This document shows, piece after piece, positions 7,154 through 7,323 of a stretch of 7,323 bases of DNA. The notes beneath the pieces are model-generated. The model made no database searches. It was not told the DNA's origin and saw only the letters and a list, made by a program, of their open reading frames with translations. This DNA comes from Spirochaetales bacterium (GTDB lineage: Bacteria; Spirochaetota; Spirochaetia; SZUA-6; DRHE01): contig DRHE01000001.1 in assembly GCA_011049745.1 (NCBI GenBank), positions 1-7,323 of the forward strand, written 5' to 3'. The position numbers and the translations under genes are program-made. The stretch's first letter is position 1. The number at the start of each line of letters is the position of its first letter.

Positions 7154-7323
7154 TTAGGTGGTGGCTTTAGGATCCCCCTTTATCCTGAATCTCAAAATGA
7201 AAGCCGTTAATGTTACCAATAGAGCAAGTATGGCCAGGTAAATAAAGCTTTTTTCGTAGGAACCGGTACTATGTCTAACTAAGCCGGCTGTAGTAGGACC
7301 AAAAAACATACCCAGGCTGGAAA
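7154..7323 (-). CDS. Major facilitator superfamily transporter, C-terminal end only
   Basis: The gene enters from the right edge and stops with TAA at 7154-7156. The visible 55 residues begin SSLGMFFGPTTAGLV and contain SFIYLAILALLVTLTAFIL, then end in RFRIKGDPKATT. This matches the last two membrane helices of a 12-helix major facilitator: a glycine-rich helix 11 of the G-M-F-F-G-P-x-x-x-G-L type, a short loop, helix 12, and a short basic cytoplasmic tail. Such proteins move small solutes, often drugs or metabolites, across the inner membrane using an ion gradient. The substrate cannot be inferred from this part. The start lies beyond the window. The SnoaL-like gene is on the same strand, but nearly 500 bases and a separate promoter lie between them. 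Confidence 0.75.
   Translation of the reverse strand, partial: SSLGMFFGPTTAGLVRHSTGSYEKSFIYLAILALLVTLTAFILRFRIKGDPKATT

Overview
The window reads like a metagenomic contig from a Bacillota-like (Firmicutes-type) bacterium. This is an inference from a strong AAGGAGG ribosome binding site, sigma70/sigmaA-type promoters, a tRNA gene without an encoded CCA end, and mid-GC genes separated by AT-rich spacers. An AsmA-like protein hints at a lineage with an outer membrane, but this is weak evidence. Both ends cut through genes, so this is probably a whole short contig.

Layout. (1) 1-3727: the 3' part of a gene for a long-form Lhr helicase on the + strand. Its first 146 bases are lhr sequence in the wrong orientation: bases 1-146 read on the minus strand encode the 48 residues that belong directly upstream of base 169. 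A 22-base segment appears at both ends of the flipped piece (1-22 and 147-168, inverted). This looks like a fold-back join. Joining the two pieces restores one reading frame of 1,234 codons. (2) 3768-5826, minus strand: two membrane-protein genes that converge on lhr. The upstream gene encodes a protein with about five membrane segments and a short C-terminal coiled coil. The downstream gene encodes a long cytoplasmic coiled coil, one membrane span and an AsmA-like outer domain. (3) 5844-5966, + strand: tRNA-Val(CAC) with a clear promoter, divergent from the membrane pair. (4) 5967-6226: AT-rich spacer with no gene seen. (5) 6227-6735, minus strand: a SnoaL/NTF2-like gene with a good promoter and ribosome binding site. 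(6) 6736-7153: AT-rich non-coding stretch with probable insertion-sequence debris (an IS21-type end repeat and a piece resembling an IS4-type transposase). (7) 7154-7323, minus strand: the C-terminal end of a major facilitator superfamily transporter running off the contig.

How the genes fit together. lhr points to DNA repair but has no visible functional link to the rest. The two membrane proteins could form one envelope complex because they are adjacent, on the same strand, and each carries a predicted cytoplasmic coiled coil. This pair is the best candidate here for something undescribed. The SnoaL-like gene and the transporter look like independent accessory genes around old insertion sites.
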